Source of the DNA: Cyprinodon diabolis
Lineage: Eukaryota > Chordata > Actinopteri > Cyprinodontiformes > Cyprinodontidae
Assembly (NCBI GenBank): GCA_030533445.1
Contig: CM060078.1
Coordinates: 24,491,091 to 24,555,090 of the forward strand
DNA length: 64,000 nt
Reading direction: 5' to 3'
Under the pieces are notes generated by a model, which saw only the letters and a program-made list of their open reading frames with translations, searched no databases and had not been told where the DNA came from. Below are positions 25,101-38,245 of this stretch, in pieces (position 1 is the stretch's first letter; the number at the start of each line of letters is the position of its first letter). The position numbers were made by a program, and so were the translations under genes.

Positions 25101-26336
25101 CTCTTCCATTACCCTCCTTCCATCCTCAGTGTTTTTATTAACTTAGGCAAAGCTTTTATGATTACTAAGGTGGAAAAGCTATACAGCAGGCACCTAGATA
25201 GTACTGTAATACTGTGTGTGAAATATATTCTAGTTCTCATAACCTGTAGTGAGGGAAGTGTTAGTTCTGAAAACACATAAGTTTTAAACTTGGCTTAAAT
25301 AAAGTGTTTATTTCCGGCATACGTGTCTTATGAGGCTGTAAATCTGCTCAACTCCTTTAGTAGGAAAAAAGTATTACTGAATAAGCAGTTCTGTTGGTTT
25401 GTTGGGAAAAATGTGATTTCAAATAGTTGAAAAATCATAATTATGAAATAACAAAACTAAATTAATATTACAGGTCTAGTGGATAATTTTCGCAAATGTT
25501 TGTAAACACCCACCCTCTCCACTTTTTGAAATAAATTGCATATGCACAACCTTGTACCCGCTCCCGAGAGGGAACGCCTCTTGAACACGTGCAAGAGCGT
25601 GCACGACTCCACGAGTGCACACACTTTTCTCCTCTCTTTAAAAGTTGCTGTTTGTATCACTCATACAAGCTTACTTTCCAAAAGAAGATTTGCGATTTTT
25701 CCACTATGTCAGACTTGGCACAGGTAAATGAAAATGGGGAGGAACACGTAGGACAGCCTTACGTAAACATATCACCAGAATGATTGACAATTAAGAGGAA
25801 CACTTATTTTGATGATCCACTCAGAAAAAGAACATCCTCCACTATAACTCTAACCTTTTTAAATTCAATTTAGGATTACAATTTATTTTGGATGCATGGT
25901 TATATTTATTTAAAAAGTTGTAAGGGAAAAATAAATAAGATATCTTTGTAAAATTTGCCCATATATACTCTATGTGCCCCATTAGACAACATGGAGGATT
26001 CTTTGCCAGGTGTTATCAGAACCAGACAGCACATCACAGTAAAAGGCCAAGCACGTTTGATACGCAGGAAAGAACCTAATATTGCTACACAACATTAAAC
26101 TCTTCCATACAGTCTGGCAGCGGCTGTATATAGAAAAACCATAGGGGATCACAATTTTTATAGAGGCATCTGCTCACTGCAGCCACTGAAGCGCACATTC
26201 ATGTGCAATGGTATAAATTGTAGGAAGTTATTAACATCAATGGTTTTTATGGTGCTTTTTTTATGATATGAGAAACTGAAAAATTAAAATGAACAGTTTT
26301 TAACTGTAGTCTTACATACAGGTTTAAACGACTATA

Positions 26337-26529
26337 CAGTGGGGCAAAAAAGTATTTAGTCAGCCACCAATAGTGCAAGTTCTCCCACTCAAAAAGATGA
26401 GAGAGGCCGGTAATTTTCATCATAGATATACCTCAACTATGAGAGACAAAATGAGAAAAAAAAAAATCACATTGTCTGATTTTTAAAGAATTTATTTGCA
26501 AAATATGGTGGAAAATAAGTATTTGGTCA
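26337..26529 (+). repeat. Left inverted repeat of the Tc1 element
   Basis: About 193 bp, from cagtggggc to tatttggtca. Its inner part (aaatatggtggaaaataagt) is probably an inner transposase-binding repeat, as in fish Tc1 elements with two binding sites per end; this role is inferred. Confidence 0.85.
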
Positions 26530-26644
26530 GTTAAAAACAAGCAAGATTTCTGGCTCTCACAGACCTGTAACTTCTTCTGTAAGAGGCTCCTCTGTCCTCC
26601 ATTCGTTACCTTCATTAATGGCACCTGTTTGAACCCGTTATCAG

Positions 26645-26651
26645 TATAAAA
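26645..26651 (+). promoter_or_regulatory. TATA-like box before the Tc1 transposase
   Basis: TATAAAA lies 45 bases upstream of the transposase ATG at 26696, in the short leader between the inverted repeat and the gene. It is a plausible core promoter of the element; the activity is inferred. Confidence 0.4.
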
Positions 26652-26695
26652 GACACCTGTCCACAACCTCAAACAGTCACACTCTAAACTCCACC

Positions 26696-27717
26696 ATGGC
26701 CAAAACTAGAGAGCTGTCAAAGGACACCCGAAACAAAATTATAGACCTGCACCAGGCTGGGAAGTCTGAATCTGCAATAGGTAAACAGCTTGGTGTGAAG
26801 AAATCAACTGTGGGATCAATTATTAGAAAATGGAAAACATACAAGACCACTGATAACCTCCTCGATCTGGGGATCCACGCAAGATCTCACCCCGTGGGGT
26901 CAAAATGATCACAAGAACGGTGAGTAAAAATCCCAGAACCACACGGGGGGACCTAGTGAATGACCTGCAGAGAGCTGGGACCAAAGTAACAAAGGCTACC
27001 ATCAGTAACACACTATGCCGCCAGGGACTCAAATCCTGCAGTTCTAGACGTGTCCCCCTGCTTAAGCCAGTACATGCCAAGGCCCGTCTCAAGTTTGCTA
27101 GAGAGCATTTGGATGATCCAGACGATGACTGGGAGAATATCATATGGTCAGATGAAACCAAAATAGAACTTTTTGGTACAAACTCTACTCGTCGTGTTTG
27201 GAGGAGAGAGAATGCTGAGTTGCATCCAAAGAACACCATACCTACAGTGAAGCATGGGGGTGGAAACATCATGCTTTGGGGCTGTTTTTCTGCTAAGGGA
27301 CCAGGACGACTGATCCGTGTGAAGGAAAGAATGAATGGGGCCATGTATCGTCAAATTTTGAGTGAAAACCTCCTTCCATCAGCAAGGACACTGAAGATGA
27401 AACGTGGCTGGGTCTTTCAGCATGACAATGATCCCAAACACACCGCCCAGGTAACAAAGGAGTGGCTTCGTAAGAAGCATTTTAAGGTCCTGGAGTGGCC
27501 TAGCCAGTCTCCAGATCTCAACCCCATAGAAAATCTTTGGAGGGAGTTGAAAGTCTGTGTTGCCCAGCGACAGCCCCAGAACATCACTGCTCTAGAGGAG
27601 ATCTGCATGGAGGAATGGGCCAAAATACCAGCAACAGTGTGTGAAAACCTTGTGAAGACTTACAGAAAACGTTTGATCTCTGTCATTGCAAACAAAGGGT
27701 ATATAACAAAGTATTGA
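26696..27717 (+). pseudogene. Tc1 transposase, one frameshift
   Basis: Cut-and-paste transposase in two frames. The first (26696-26908) begins MAKTRELSKDTRNKIIDLHQ, a helix-turn-helix DNA-binding domain. A single C appears missing near 26858-26863. The second frame is open from 26905 to 27717 (270 residues) and holds the second DNA-binding helix region and the whole catalytic domain. The DD34E triad is intact: D83 (WSDETK), D174 (FQHDND) and E209 (NPIENLW) of the second frame, with exactly 34 residues between D174 and E209. The GGG(S/N)IMLWGCFS motif is also present. Combined length is near the family's ~340 residues. It ends [19 protein letters not shown], the usual C-terminus. Only the frameshift is an obvious lesion. 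Confidence 0.93.
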
Positions 27718-27733
27718 GATGAACTCTTGTTAT

Positions 27734-27933
27734 TGACCAAATACTTATTTTCCACCATATTTTGCAAATAAATTCTTTAAAAATCAGACAATGTGATTTT
27801 CTGGATTTTTTTTTCTCATTTTGTCTCTCATAGTTGAGGTATATCTATGATGAAAATTACCGGCCTCTCTCATCTTTTTAAGTGGGAGAACTTGCACTAT
27901 TGGTGGCTGACTAAATACTTTTTTGCCCCACTA
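27734..27933 (-). repeat. Right inverted repeat of the Tc1 element
   Basis: Complement of the left repeat, tgaccaaatacttattttcc to ttttttgccccact. It differs by a few substitutions and a few extra bases near the T-run at about 27800, and the terminal base is altered. It is followed by TA. Confidence 0.85.
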
Positions 27934-30900
27934 TATATAGCTACAAATTTAATTTTTATAGTAGTTTTACCTACCTTACCTTACTTTGTACTTTCTCTTC
28001 TACCTTGCTTAGGAAAATTGAAGATTAAATCATTATTTTTACAATTTCTTTTGAATATCCTGAGCATAAATTCCTTATGCATGAACTTGTTGAGTTGTTT
28101 GGGGTTAGTTTTCTTAGTATTTAATAGCAAAAATTCGATATGAAAAATAGTTTAGCTACAGTTCTTTACTAATGTGACTTAAACAAGTAGTTCTTTAACT
28201 ATGGAGCTTTGGAGATTTTAATATACTCCTAAAATCCACTTGAATTATTATTTTGCTGTTTTCATTAAAACTGATTAGCAGAATCAACATAAGAAAACAC
28301 AAAAAAGGCCAAATTAAATGCAACTGTACTCAGAGTAATAGGAATCAAAGAAAATATTTGACCATGTATAAAATATTAAAGTCTGTAACTTAGTGATATT
28401 ATTGCTACAGCGTACAAGAAAGGGTTCTTTCTTCTGTCTGTGACAGAATTACATTTATCTTTGAGTCAAACTATTATCAAGTAAATTTGTGTTACATTTT
28501 TGGATAAAGCTTAAGAAAAAGTTTCGACAAGTTTTGTTTTAGGCCACATGTTTTTATTGAGCTTGCTTTTATTTTAAGCAAGTAATGAATGTAAAGGAAA
28601 AGCAAGCTTAATTTCTTGTTCAAAGATCCTGACATAAAGTTTAGGTTTAACCCACCTTTGTTTTGTTCTGTAACTCCATAAACTTTTTCACTAAAGTACA
28701 TTTTAGTAATATATGGAAATCTATTGTTTATTTTGCTGTTTTGTTTTTTAATTGCTCACTTAATTCTAACATTTATTTTCTTTCTGAAAATCTGCATGCC
28801 AAATTACCAAAGCCGTATTTGACATTTTCAGTAAAGGACATTAAATCTGTATCTGTAAGTAAAATCATGATAATAAGATTATCAGGTAATTAAAAACACT
28901 AAGATACCCCTTACATGATGATGAGAAATCATTGATATAACAGGTTTGTTCATAAAAAAGGTTTAGAGCAACAGATGGCAACACACATCACATTAACCGG
29001 TGTCATTCAGGAAAATTTAGATGTCAGTCAGGAAATCTCAGAACTCTTTGAGATCAAAATGAGGTTCAGGGTAAATGCACATGGCAAATAAAGAAGAAGC
29101 AATGGCAACACTTTGTGGAGTAAATTTTACATAGAACAAACATAATAAGAAAAGGTGTAAGTTATGGAGGTGGAGACTTGTTATACCAGAGAGTTTATTT
29201 TTTGTTTATTTTTCGTCTGCAAATGCTTTCTGATCGATTACATGTCATATTTAACAGGCTGCGTCCCCTACTGCTCTCAAAGAATTTAACACACGGTAAG
29301 ATATGGGGTCAAGATGTCCTTTCAAGCTGACAGAATTATCTCATAAGATTATCTAAAGCATCAGTCCGTTAATCAGGGTCTCTCTAATAGGAAGAGCAGG
29401 AGAAAATGCATCACAGTTGACTCATTGTGTGAACCAAGCTTAAATGTTTAACCTGTGCGTCATAATCTGGGTGATCACCATTGTATTTAAAATGCTAAAT
29501 AACTACAGATAGCTGTCGGATGTAGATATAGTGCTGGTCAATTTTAGTCTGTAGAAGATTAGACTAATTAAAAATCAAAATCTAAGCTTTGGACCTCTAG
29601 AGAATCTTTTGTTTGTTGACATTTCTGATGTGGAGGAAAATCAAGATAAGCTGAAAAAGGACCAATGCCTATTTTCTGTATACAACACATAAATCCCTGT
29701 CACAATACAGTTTTTAAATGCTCATAAGTCTTGATTCTATCTCTCCTGATGGATTTTTTTGACTACTCCTTGTTAACATCTACTTGTAATAAACCAAATA
29801 TTCTGGAAATAATTTCCATCACATTGACCTTTAAGGTTAACCTGTGTTTCTAAACACATTATTGAAATATTCTGGTTATTTGTCAATGCTATCTCCTGTT
29901 GTAGAAATGGTTAAATGGACTGTGTGCAAATTCTGCGTGAGAGTCCAGGTGAATATAATGAATATATATTAATATGAAAGAGAAATGCACTGAATGTCTG
30001 TAGATTAAAAAGTATAAATAAAACAGGCAGTGATTTCCCTATCACTAGTTCCCAGTTATGTCAAGTACTGCTTTGATATTTCATGTATATTAAATTCTCC
30101 TGATATGAATATGAGCCTGACATAAGCTATATATATTGTCCACTAAGAGCCTGAGATAGAGCTTGGCAAGGTCAGTATATAGTTCAATAGGAGAGGTTAA
30201 TGTCCATTTCTGTGTCTGTGTGATAGCACAGCCTGGGTTGATAGTTTTCCAGAGGAGAAGTCCTTTTAAAGACTGGAAATTTAACCAAGTAAAAAAAATA
30301 AATAAATAAACTTGTATGTTAATTTTTTCATGCCATCTTCTTTGCTTTCTATTTTTGTGGATCTTTTCCCTTTTGTTCTGTGTCATCTGTTGTAACCATA
30401 GTTATTCTTGTTTTCCTTTCATTTTTTCAGCGTGGTATCGCACAAACACACACAGATGCTATCTGTCCAGCTTTGTGTTCCCACTGATTGATTCATTTAA
30501 TTAGAGATAGATCGAGGGGTAAAGAGGCGAGTGGTAAAAGAAAGAAGAGGTGTACAAAAGACGAATAAACAGGATAGGGAGGGTATGGTCACTCTGCTGG
30601 ATAGGCTTGAGATTGGCTCCATTAATCTTGGTGGAACCCCCCCAGTGTCCCTTTTACACTCTCATTTTGTGACTTGCTAGCAAACAAACATGCACCCAGT
30701 GTGCCCATGTAGACGTACCCATTTGCAACAAGACAAACCCACCAAAACAGCAAACAGGTGAGCACCCTTCTATGATCCTGAGGTAACCATTGTGGAGCCA
30801 TCTGCCTGCTCAGTCATATGCTGTGCTTGTGTTTCTCTAAGAGTCAGTGAGCGCCCATGAGTTGTTTGTAAGCTGCATGTTTACTTCATTAGCCAAGACC

Positions 30901-32210
30901 ACATCTGAGCCATAATTACTGAACACATTGGCCCTCTCTTTTCAGCTAAGCATCATTCAGCTCTGTCCCCAATGTCTCCACACAATAACCCCTAACCAGT
31001 GCTTGTGCATCTGCATGTCCGCCTTGTAATTGCACATTTGTCATTTGCACGTTTGTGTATTCGCCCATTTTTTTTGGAGTTTTGTCTCACAACTTGATCC
31101 CCAGCCAGATGAGGACAGATTTCATTCACTCGCTGTCAGCTGTATGAGAGTTTGCTACAATGCTGATATGTTCAGCCGCCGTTGGCCTGCTAATGATGAT
31201 GACCTTTAAAAATTCATATTCACATGTAGCTCTGTGAGACAAGAGGAAAGAAACTGGCATGCACGTGCTAATTGTGCATGCACATACACTTCCTTCTCCA
31301 GTAACTGTAATTACACTGACCTTTTGATTTGTGTTGATCTGTCTCGGTGCTGCTTATTTGTGGGGGGATGGGGGTGGTGATGGTTGTTCGTTTCTTGTTG
31401 ATTGGCTTCCTGCTGCAGCTTCTCCAACACATACAAGCAGGAAGATGGTAGTGGTGGACCATTTTTTATTAAGGATGCACTTTAAACCCAGTTTCAGGAG
31501 ACATAGCGATCACAACACAATTTAACTGTTAGCTGCATCAACTGTGTCCTTTGATTAGGACAACTTTAGGGTTGGGAGGGAGTAAAAGGGGGCGTACAAA
31601 CACACAAACTTACAAAGGACATGTAACCCCTTCCCATTCTAAGAAAAAACAGCACAGAAACAGAATCTAAGGCCAGAACATTTAATAGCGGAGATTTAGG
31701 GTAACATCACAAAATATTGTTGTTCAATAGATTAGGCTTAATCTCACTCAAAGAATAATCTAAATGTTTCTGCGTATTACCCACACACTTGGTTGGAACC
31801 TGACACCTTTAGTGTCTGCCTTAAATCTATTAAGTCTAAAGATTTTTTGACAGTCCTACAGCTGTCTAGAGTAAGGCATTCTGTTGTATTACTTTTTTCC
31901 AAAGTGTATTATAATATTTGTTCTACTCATCTTTTTTCCTTCTCTGACCAGATGAAACAAACCTCATGCAATAGTAAACCAGATCCGTAATTTGTTTGGA
32001 TTTTGTTGTCACTAAAAACAAGGGCTGAAACAGATCTTAAATTAATCATGATTAGTCAATTATTTAAATGATCATCAGCTGATTTAATAGTCAAATCACA
32101 AACTGGAGTATACAGACGATAAGACATTCCAATTGCTGAAAGCATTACCCATTCAGTATTTACTAAATCAGTAACAACAGGCTTAACAATAACACTCTCC
32201 GTCTGTCTGT

Positions 32211-32680
32211 ATGTCACCTCTTCCCGTGTAGTTCTGGGCTGATTTCTCACCTTTCTTAGGATGACTGAGACCTAAAAATTGAGATCTTGCATGGAGCCCC
32301 AGTCCAAGGGAGATTGACAGTCATGTTTAGCTTTTTCCATTTTCCAATGATTGCTCAAACAATGGACCTCTTTTCACTAAGCTGCTTGGACATTTCCCCG
32401 TAGCCCTTTCCAGCCTTGTGGACATGTACTATGTTGTCTCTAGTGTCTTTGGACAGCTCTATGGTCTTGGCCATGTTAGTAGTTGGATTCTTACTGATTG
32501 TATGGGGTGGAAAGGTGTCTTTATGCAGCTAACGACCTCAAACAGGTGCATCTAATTTAGGATAATAAATGGAGTGGAGATGGACATTTTGAAGGTAGAC
32601 TAATAGGTATTTGAAAGTCAGAATTCAGAGGGTCAGAGTGGGATAACTTGTGTTCAAACACTTTTTTTCAGCTCTGTTTC
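32211..32680 (-). mobile_element. Truncated Tc1 element, 5' part only
   Basis: Read on the minus strand, a leader with the words cacctgtttgaggtcgttag and aagacacctttccacccc is followed by an ATG at 32474 opening [16 protein letters not shown], a Tc1 transposase N-terminus of a different subfamily from the element at 26337. It has an in-frame TGA after about 40 residues and a frameshift before the RNQPRTTREEV motif. Similarity then stops at about 32211. The catalytic domain and the far end are missing. Confidence 0.8.
32215..32474 (-). pseudogene. Tc1 transposase DNA-binding domain remnant
   Basis: Encodes [20 protein letters not shown] and [10 protein letters not shown], then a stop, AIIGKWKKLNMTVNLP, the conserved GAPCKIS segment, another stop and frameshift, and RNQPRTTREEV. 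The order matches the paired helix-turn-helix region of Tc1 transposases. It is non-functional. Confidence 0.8.
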
Positions 32681-33701
32681 TCTCTCCATCTCTCCGTCCT
32701 CTCTCACTATATTTTATATATATATATACATCTCAGACCAGAAGGGCGCAGCCGTAGGAACTAAGTTCCTGCAAAGAACCTTGAACTTCCCAGGCTTCAG
32801 TTAGAGGTACCAAGCTCTAGATAAAGAAGCCACCCAGATACAGAACAAAGTTGCCCATCAGAAAGGGATGCATAACTTGATCTCTTTAGCAAAACATCTG
32901 TAATGTTTTTCTGCATTTGTACGGATGCGTACTTGATCTCAGTATGATAGATCAGAAGTGTTAGTTTGAAGCCTCAGAAACTTGCTTCACTAGCTGTTTT
33001 TTAACCAACTAAAATGTAAACTTTAAGCAAACTTGTAACAGCACAAAAAGGAAATCTGAATTTGCTTTGTTTCGATTTGGTTTGAAGCAGATTATCTACA
33101 AAGTATTTGAGAGCATAACGTCTCCATACGTTGTCATCCACAGCAGGCTGTAATAAACAGGAAGATGAGGCTGCAATTTAGCACTGACCACAGATCAGTA
33201 ATGGAGGAAAGTTTTAATCAATGTGTTGCAATTGGGCAACTTCTTCTCACATTAACATATCAACTAGTAACAACAATGTTGGTTCCATCCATGTTTATGA
33301 GCATAAAAAGAAAATCTGGGAAGCTGATTGTTCATGAGAGGAAAAGTTCACATCAAAGCTGATTTAAAAAAAAAGTGTTCTCATCACCCAGTTTGCACCT
33401 TAACCATTTTCCCCAAAGGCTAAAAAACACCTTAAACAATCATAAAACATTTTCTGCAAGTTTTTTTTCTTCAAATTTTGCCATTCCAATAAAGCTTTTC
33501 TAATGTGATACTTAAACAAAACATTAGAAAAATCTGACACACCTACTAAGCAAAAGGAACAGACCATTCTGAATGCAACCACAGATTTGGTTTAGCTTGT
33601 AAAAAAAAAAATGTAGCATCTCCAGGAAGATGGTCAAATCAATACTCAACGTTATTCTCCAACTGTAAATCTACTAAGATCTAAACAGACAAATCTTTCA
33701 A

Positions 33702-33760
33702 TTCAATCAAGTTTATTTATATAACACCAGTTCACTACTTATGTCTATCTGACCTTTATA
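33702..33760 (-). repeat. Fragment of gaattgaatt-tailed fish repeat
   Basis: caattcaatcaagtttattt followed by atataacaccagttcac is the reverse orientation of the 3' end of the repeat at 10104-10376. The sequence after it (to about 33960) includes attgaacctacaaccttttg, a phrase seen in several teleost SINE-like repeats. Confidence 0.45.
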
Positions 33761-35717
33761 ACAAATGAACAGAATTTATACAGCTCTTTCTAGTCATACA
33801 GAGGCTCAAAGGGCTTTTTGCTATAGCATCATTCTGCGTATTTTATGCAAAGCGTCTGGAGATAACGGCACACTCACATCAACATGTGACATGGGGGCTA
33901 AAATTGAACCTACAACCTTTTGATTGCAAGACAGCTACGGTACCCATAGAGCCCTGATCTCCCCAACAGACCAAATTAAAAGTGCGGGAATACAATGCAC
34001 TGTATTTAATGTTGGCACTTGAACATGAAATTATGAGGTTATTTCATAACCTTCTTTTCCCTATTTTACTAAACTCCCAAACTTCGTTTTTTTTTTCCTT
34101 TTTTTTTTTTTGCTTTATTCGTATAAATCGCTCTTTGTAACGTGAATTTTTAGCTGTGTTTCTTTCATTCCCGCTTCAGGTGGAGCAGGTCTTTGCACAC
34201 CCATCTTTTCCTGGTTATCTCTTACCAAACACATGCACTCCTCAGGCTCAAACCCAGCTGCTTTAGCCATAGGGAGTTTCCTTTTTCCCTTAAATATAAC
34301 ATAGCTGTTTTCTGTTTGTGTATTTGATATGTTCATACCATTGCTGTCATATAAGTGGCTATATATAAACACTTGAATGGCATAGCAAAGAGAATCAGTC
34401 TGAAAGTAGTAGCTACAGGCTCAACCATGCTGTTCTAATGCAGACACCGTTTATGCTATTACAAGACATAATCTTACCTTTTTACTAAGTTGGTTAAAGG
34501 GGAAAACGTTGAAATGTCAACTCCTGTGACAAAGATACCCTTTGGTTTGCAAGGATGAAGGGTTTGGCTCTGGGTGTCTGATTAAGGAAAGAGCAAGTTA
34601 GTTTTCTGAGTTTGCAAATGAAATTTTTTTTTTTGTTTCTATGAGCATGTTTTTGTTGGTGGGTTAATGTACTAGCTACCAGTGTGGCTAATGGAGCACA
34701 GCAAAGAACATGCTGCCCTGACAAAATGATTTACCAAAATACAATTTGTCTTTCCGTCTCATGTCTAGTTTCTAAAAGTTTTTATTCGCTCATCCTTAAC
34801 ACAGATGGTCCTAATCCTCCTCTTGTCATGCATAATTTATAATAATTCACAAAAAAAAGGAAAGTTTGCTCATCTTTCATCCACTAGAAAGCAATTATAC
34901 CATACCAGGTGTAGGGAGGAAAACAAAGAGATTATATGATGATTATTAAGGAGGAACCTGGGTCACTATAGGGATTTAAATGGAAAATCTGAGCCCTAGG
35001 GTGATTCCCAGGATTAGCATATGCAGAAGCGCCATATTTTCACCCTGCATTTGTTTTTGTGCGTGGGTGAAGATGGGGTGTATGATATAAAAGCCCATCT
35101 GCACTCGCTCAAGTGTGATATTGCTCTTCATCTCTTAATTAGAACACTTGCAATGCTAAAAGCTCTGCTTGGACATACAGAAAATGAGTGATTTTAGCTT
35201 TATAGAAATGCAGCATAGAAAAAGTGGGATGAGTGGTTTTCTTGTTTACCTTTTAATAGTATACTAGTTTATTCTAAATGCAATATTCCAGTACTTATAT
35301 TTGATTCATTTGTTCTACTTTGTCGTTCTTGGGTAAAATTTGACTTCAGAGGCTCTGGAATAGTGAACTTAGCAAATACTAACACTTCAAATAAAAAAAA
35401 TAAAAATAAATCACACTGGAGAAAAAAATTAATCAAGATGACATTTCAATAACAAAAGCATAGGAAGGTACTGTAGAGTCATATGACCATAACATCACTT
35501 TGAACCAAACATGGATGTATAATTGAAGTCTGCATAGCCTATTTAGTAAAACATTAAACTTTAATGGAAATTATGGATTTGTTATAGACCCACCCAGCAC
35601 TAAGACCTTATACAAAAAAAAAGCAAACAAATCATATCATGAAGAACAAAGATCACACCTTACATGTCAAAATCGGCAGGGAAACATGTATGTAGTCTTA
35701 TGCACTGCATTCAAAAG

Positions 35718-35830
35718 AAACCCTTAACACCACACTGCTCCTTGAGCGCCGCACAATGGCAGCCCACTGCTCCCCAAGGTGATGGGTCAAAAGAGAGTGA
35801 AATTCCCCATTGTAAGACAATAAAGGGATT
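35718..35830 (-). repeat. Short fish repeat (ggggagcagtgggctgcc type), copy 1
   Basis: The complement contains ggggagcagtgggctgccat and tgtgcggcgctc, the signature of a short interspersed repeat also present at 39783 and 54575. This copy is in the opposite orientation and is diverged. Confidence 0.6.
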
Positions 35831-38153
35831 TACATAAGAAAAATGGGCCAGAAAGTCTAAGCTAATAATCACAAAGGACACTCTTTGTATAATGATTATG
35901 TCTAGGAGGGACAGGGATGCTGCTTGGATTAAACAGAAACATGGATGGATTCTGGCAGAAAACCTGTTGAAGGCTTCCTAATTTCTTATTAGGACAAACC
36001 TTAAAACCAGAGCTCAATGGAATGGTTAAGCTCAAAGCATGTTCTTGTGTTAAAATGTGACTTTCAAAGTCCAGACTAAACGTAAATGAAGGCGAGGGAC
36101 ATGACTTGTAAAATTACTGTTCACAGAAATCGAGCAGAAGTTTAAGCCATTTTACAAAGGAAAAAAAATGTCAGTCTGTAGCTGTGCATACTGGCACAAT
36201 CCTTCTCTTTTCACCCAACAGTTATACATTACTTCTGTTAGTCCATCTCATTAAAAAAGTAGATATGTCTAAGTATTTGTGATCTCATAGGACAATTTAA
36301 AAAGTTTGAGGGTTTAAATGTTTTTGCATGGCTGATCTATCCTTCTAAGCTTGGCTCATGATGTTGGTTTAACCAATCAGACAGACGTCATTTGTTTTGT
36401 GAGGTAAATAACAACCTCGATAAACCCGAACATTAACCCACCTACATGCACACATTCAAAGAGGCGTATGTTGCACTTGAGTTAGCACAAGCATGAATGC
36501 CATCCGTTGTGTGTCAGGGGAGTCTTTGGAGAGCGGCTCCACCCCGACATTGATGAATGATCTGTCAAGACCGTGTCCCACTCATGCCCACCTCCTCTTT
36601 ACTCAGGAGAGGGACGAGAGAAGGGGAGGGGACAGAGGTTATCTCTGCAATGGCTCCTGATGTGTGGGTGTTTGCCTGCCTTGCTGAGTGTGTATTATTT
36701 TGGCAACCCTTGGCCAACCATGTGAATGGCATTGCAGAGGCATTACACGTGTCAGTGGTTTGAGGTCAGGGTGTGGGTGAAATGGCAAGCAGTACAGGGT
36801 TAAACACTCTGACCTCAGAGAAACTTTGAGGGGCACCCAGCTGTTTTAATGGGAAAAATCTATGATCCGTTTCCGATTCCGACCAGAAAACGTTTTACAG
36901 AAACAAAACAAACCTGTCATTTCCATGCTGTTTGTGATCAGGTTGTTTTGCTTGAGTAAGTAGAATAACGCTTATTTCAAACCCTCCTATTTAGAGGACG
37001 GCTGATTTAGCCAACAGAACTCAGCGGCAGCAATAAACTTAGTCTTCTCGCTGCAATAATGACATTCCACATATTCCACCAAAGAAAATCACTACTTTCA
37101 GCACCATCCCAGGGTGGTTTCTGTGGCAACCACCATGCATTACCAGATTTTTCCACTCAGATGCCATTCGGGGTGCAGCTTGTTGCAGTCATTAAACCAC
37201 TATTTCCACGGCCTTCATCTTTCAACAGGAGTTTAGCCCTGCAAACTCCCAGATCCGTTTCCAAACTTAAATTTTCTGTGATTTGCTGTGTGTTTATGTA
37301 GTAATGATGTAAAACTGTGGAGGCAAAGTGCAACCAAGCACAACTACAAGTAATAAAATACTTGAAAGTTGAATTAAATAAGACATGTGGATGTTTTTCA
37401 CATGTATCTGCTGCATGTTGACCTTTAAGCTTGAGACATTAAAAAGGGGGAGGAGAAAAGATAAAGAGGCCTACACAACACCTTCTATATAACAGTCAAA
37501 TAAGATAGAGGAGATGTAAGAGGTTGCTTTAGCCAGCATGCTCTCGGTCTCCTTCTAAACCCTCCCTTTCTCAATCTGTTCCTTGATTACTTTTTAATGA
37601 TTGCTGCAGCCTAAGACGAATGGCTGTGTTAAATGAGCAAATTAGACAAGGGAGCTGAGTGCAGTAGCATTTGTTAGAGCAGGAGTAATGGATCGGGTAG
37701 CCATTGTTTACTCTTCTCCATTCACCAACCGGCCCACTATTGTATTGTGCAGGCTCAGAGCAGTGACAGTAGCACTGCAGGACAGTGTTATAGATGATGT
37801 TGCACGTAAACTTTTTGACCACATTGTAGAAATTTAATTATAGGATATTATTTCCCTCTTCCTTTGCTAGGAGTTTATTGATTTGACATTCTTCATTGCG
37901 AAAATGTTGCAATGGATCTTTGGAAACACTCGGATGCATTTCATTGCACATTTGTGTTAATTTAATGTCATTTGATAATGCCGTGTTAGTAATGTCTTTA
38001 AAATTTGGCATATCTCACACAGACAGTGATGGCTGCATTGGTTTTCACTGCTGCTGTCCCTGTAAGCAGAGAATAGTTTATGGTTTTATCAAAAGCACCA
38101 AAGCAGCGCTGGACCAACATACTTGAGTTCAACTAATTGTATGATGCTAAATG

Positions 38154-38245
38154 AAAAAAGCAGGGGTCACCAAGGTGGTGCCCCCATGCATGAAGGGGCC
38201 CTCAGGAGCCTCATGGGGGAGCCCACATCTTCTTCAGAAAACAGC
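38154..38245 (+). repeat. Possible fragment of a teleost interspersed repeat
   Basis: The block caggggtcaccaaggtggtg, then gcccccatgcatgaaggggc, resembles an edge seen in fish interspersed repeats. Only one edge was found. Confidence 0.35.

Larger units (their letters stand above)
26337..27933 (+). mobile_element. Nearly complete Tc1-family transposon
   Basis: A 1.6-kb DNA transposon inserted at a TA dinucleotide. The left end starts cagtggggcaaaaaagtatt; the right end is the complement, with the last base changed. The inverted repeats are long, about 26337-26529 and 27734-27933, and very alike over their whole ~195 bp. Between them lies one transposase gene in the same orientation, interrupted by a single-base deletion. 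Long inverted repeats and DD34E transposase place it in the Tc1 branch of Tc1/mariner. The high similarity between the two ends suggests a fairly recent insertion. Confidence 0.93.

Noticed and set aside
26823..27344. 173-codon minus-strand open frame
   Set aside because: Shadow of the Tc1 transposase gene on the opposite strand.
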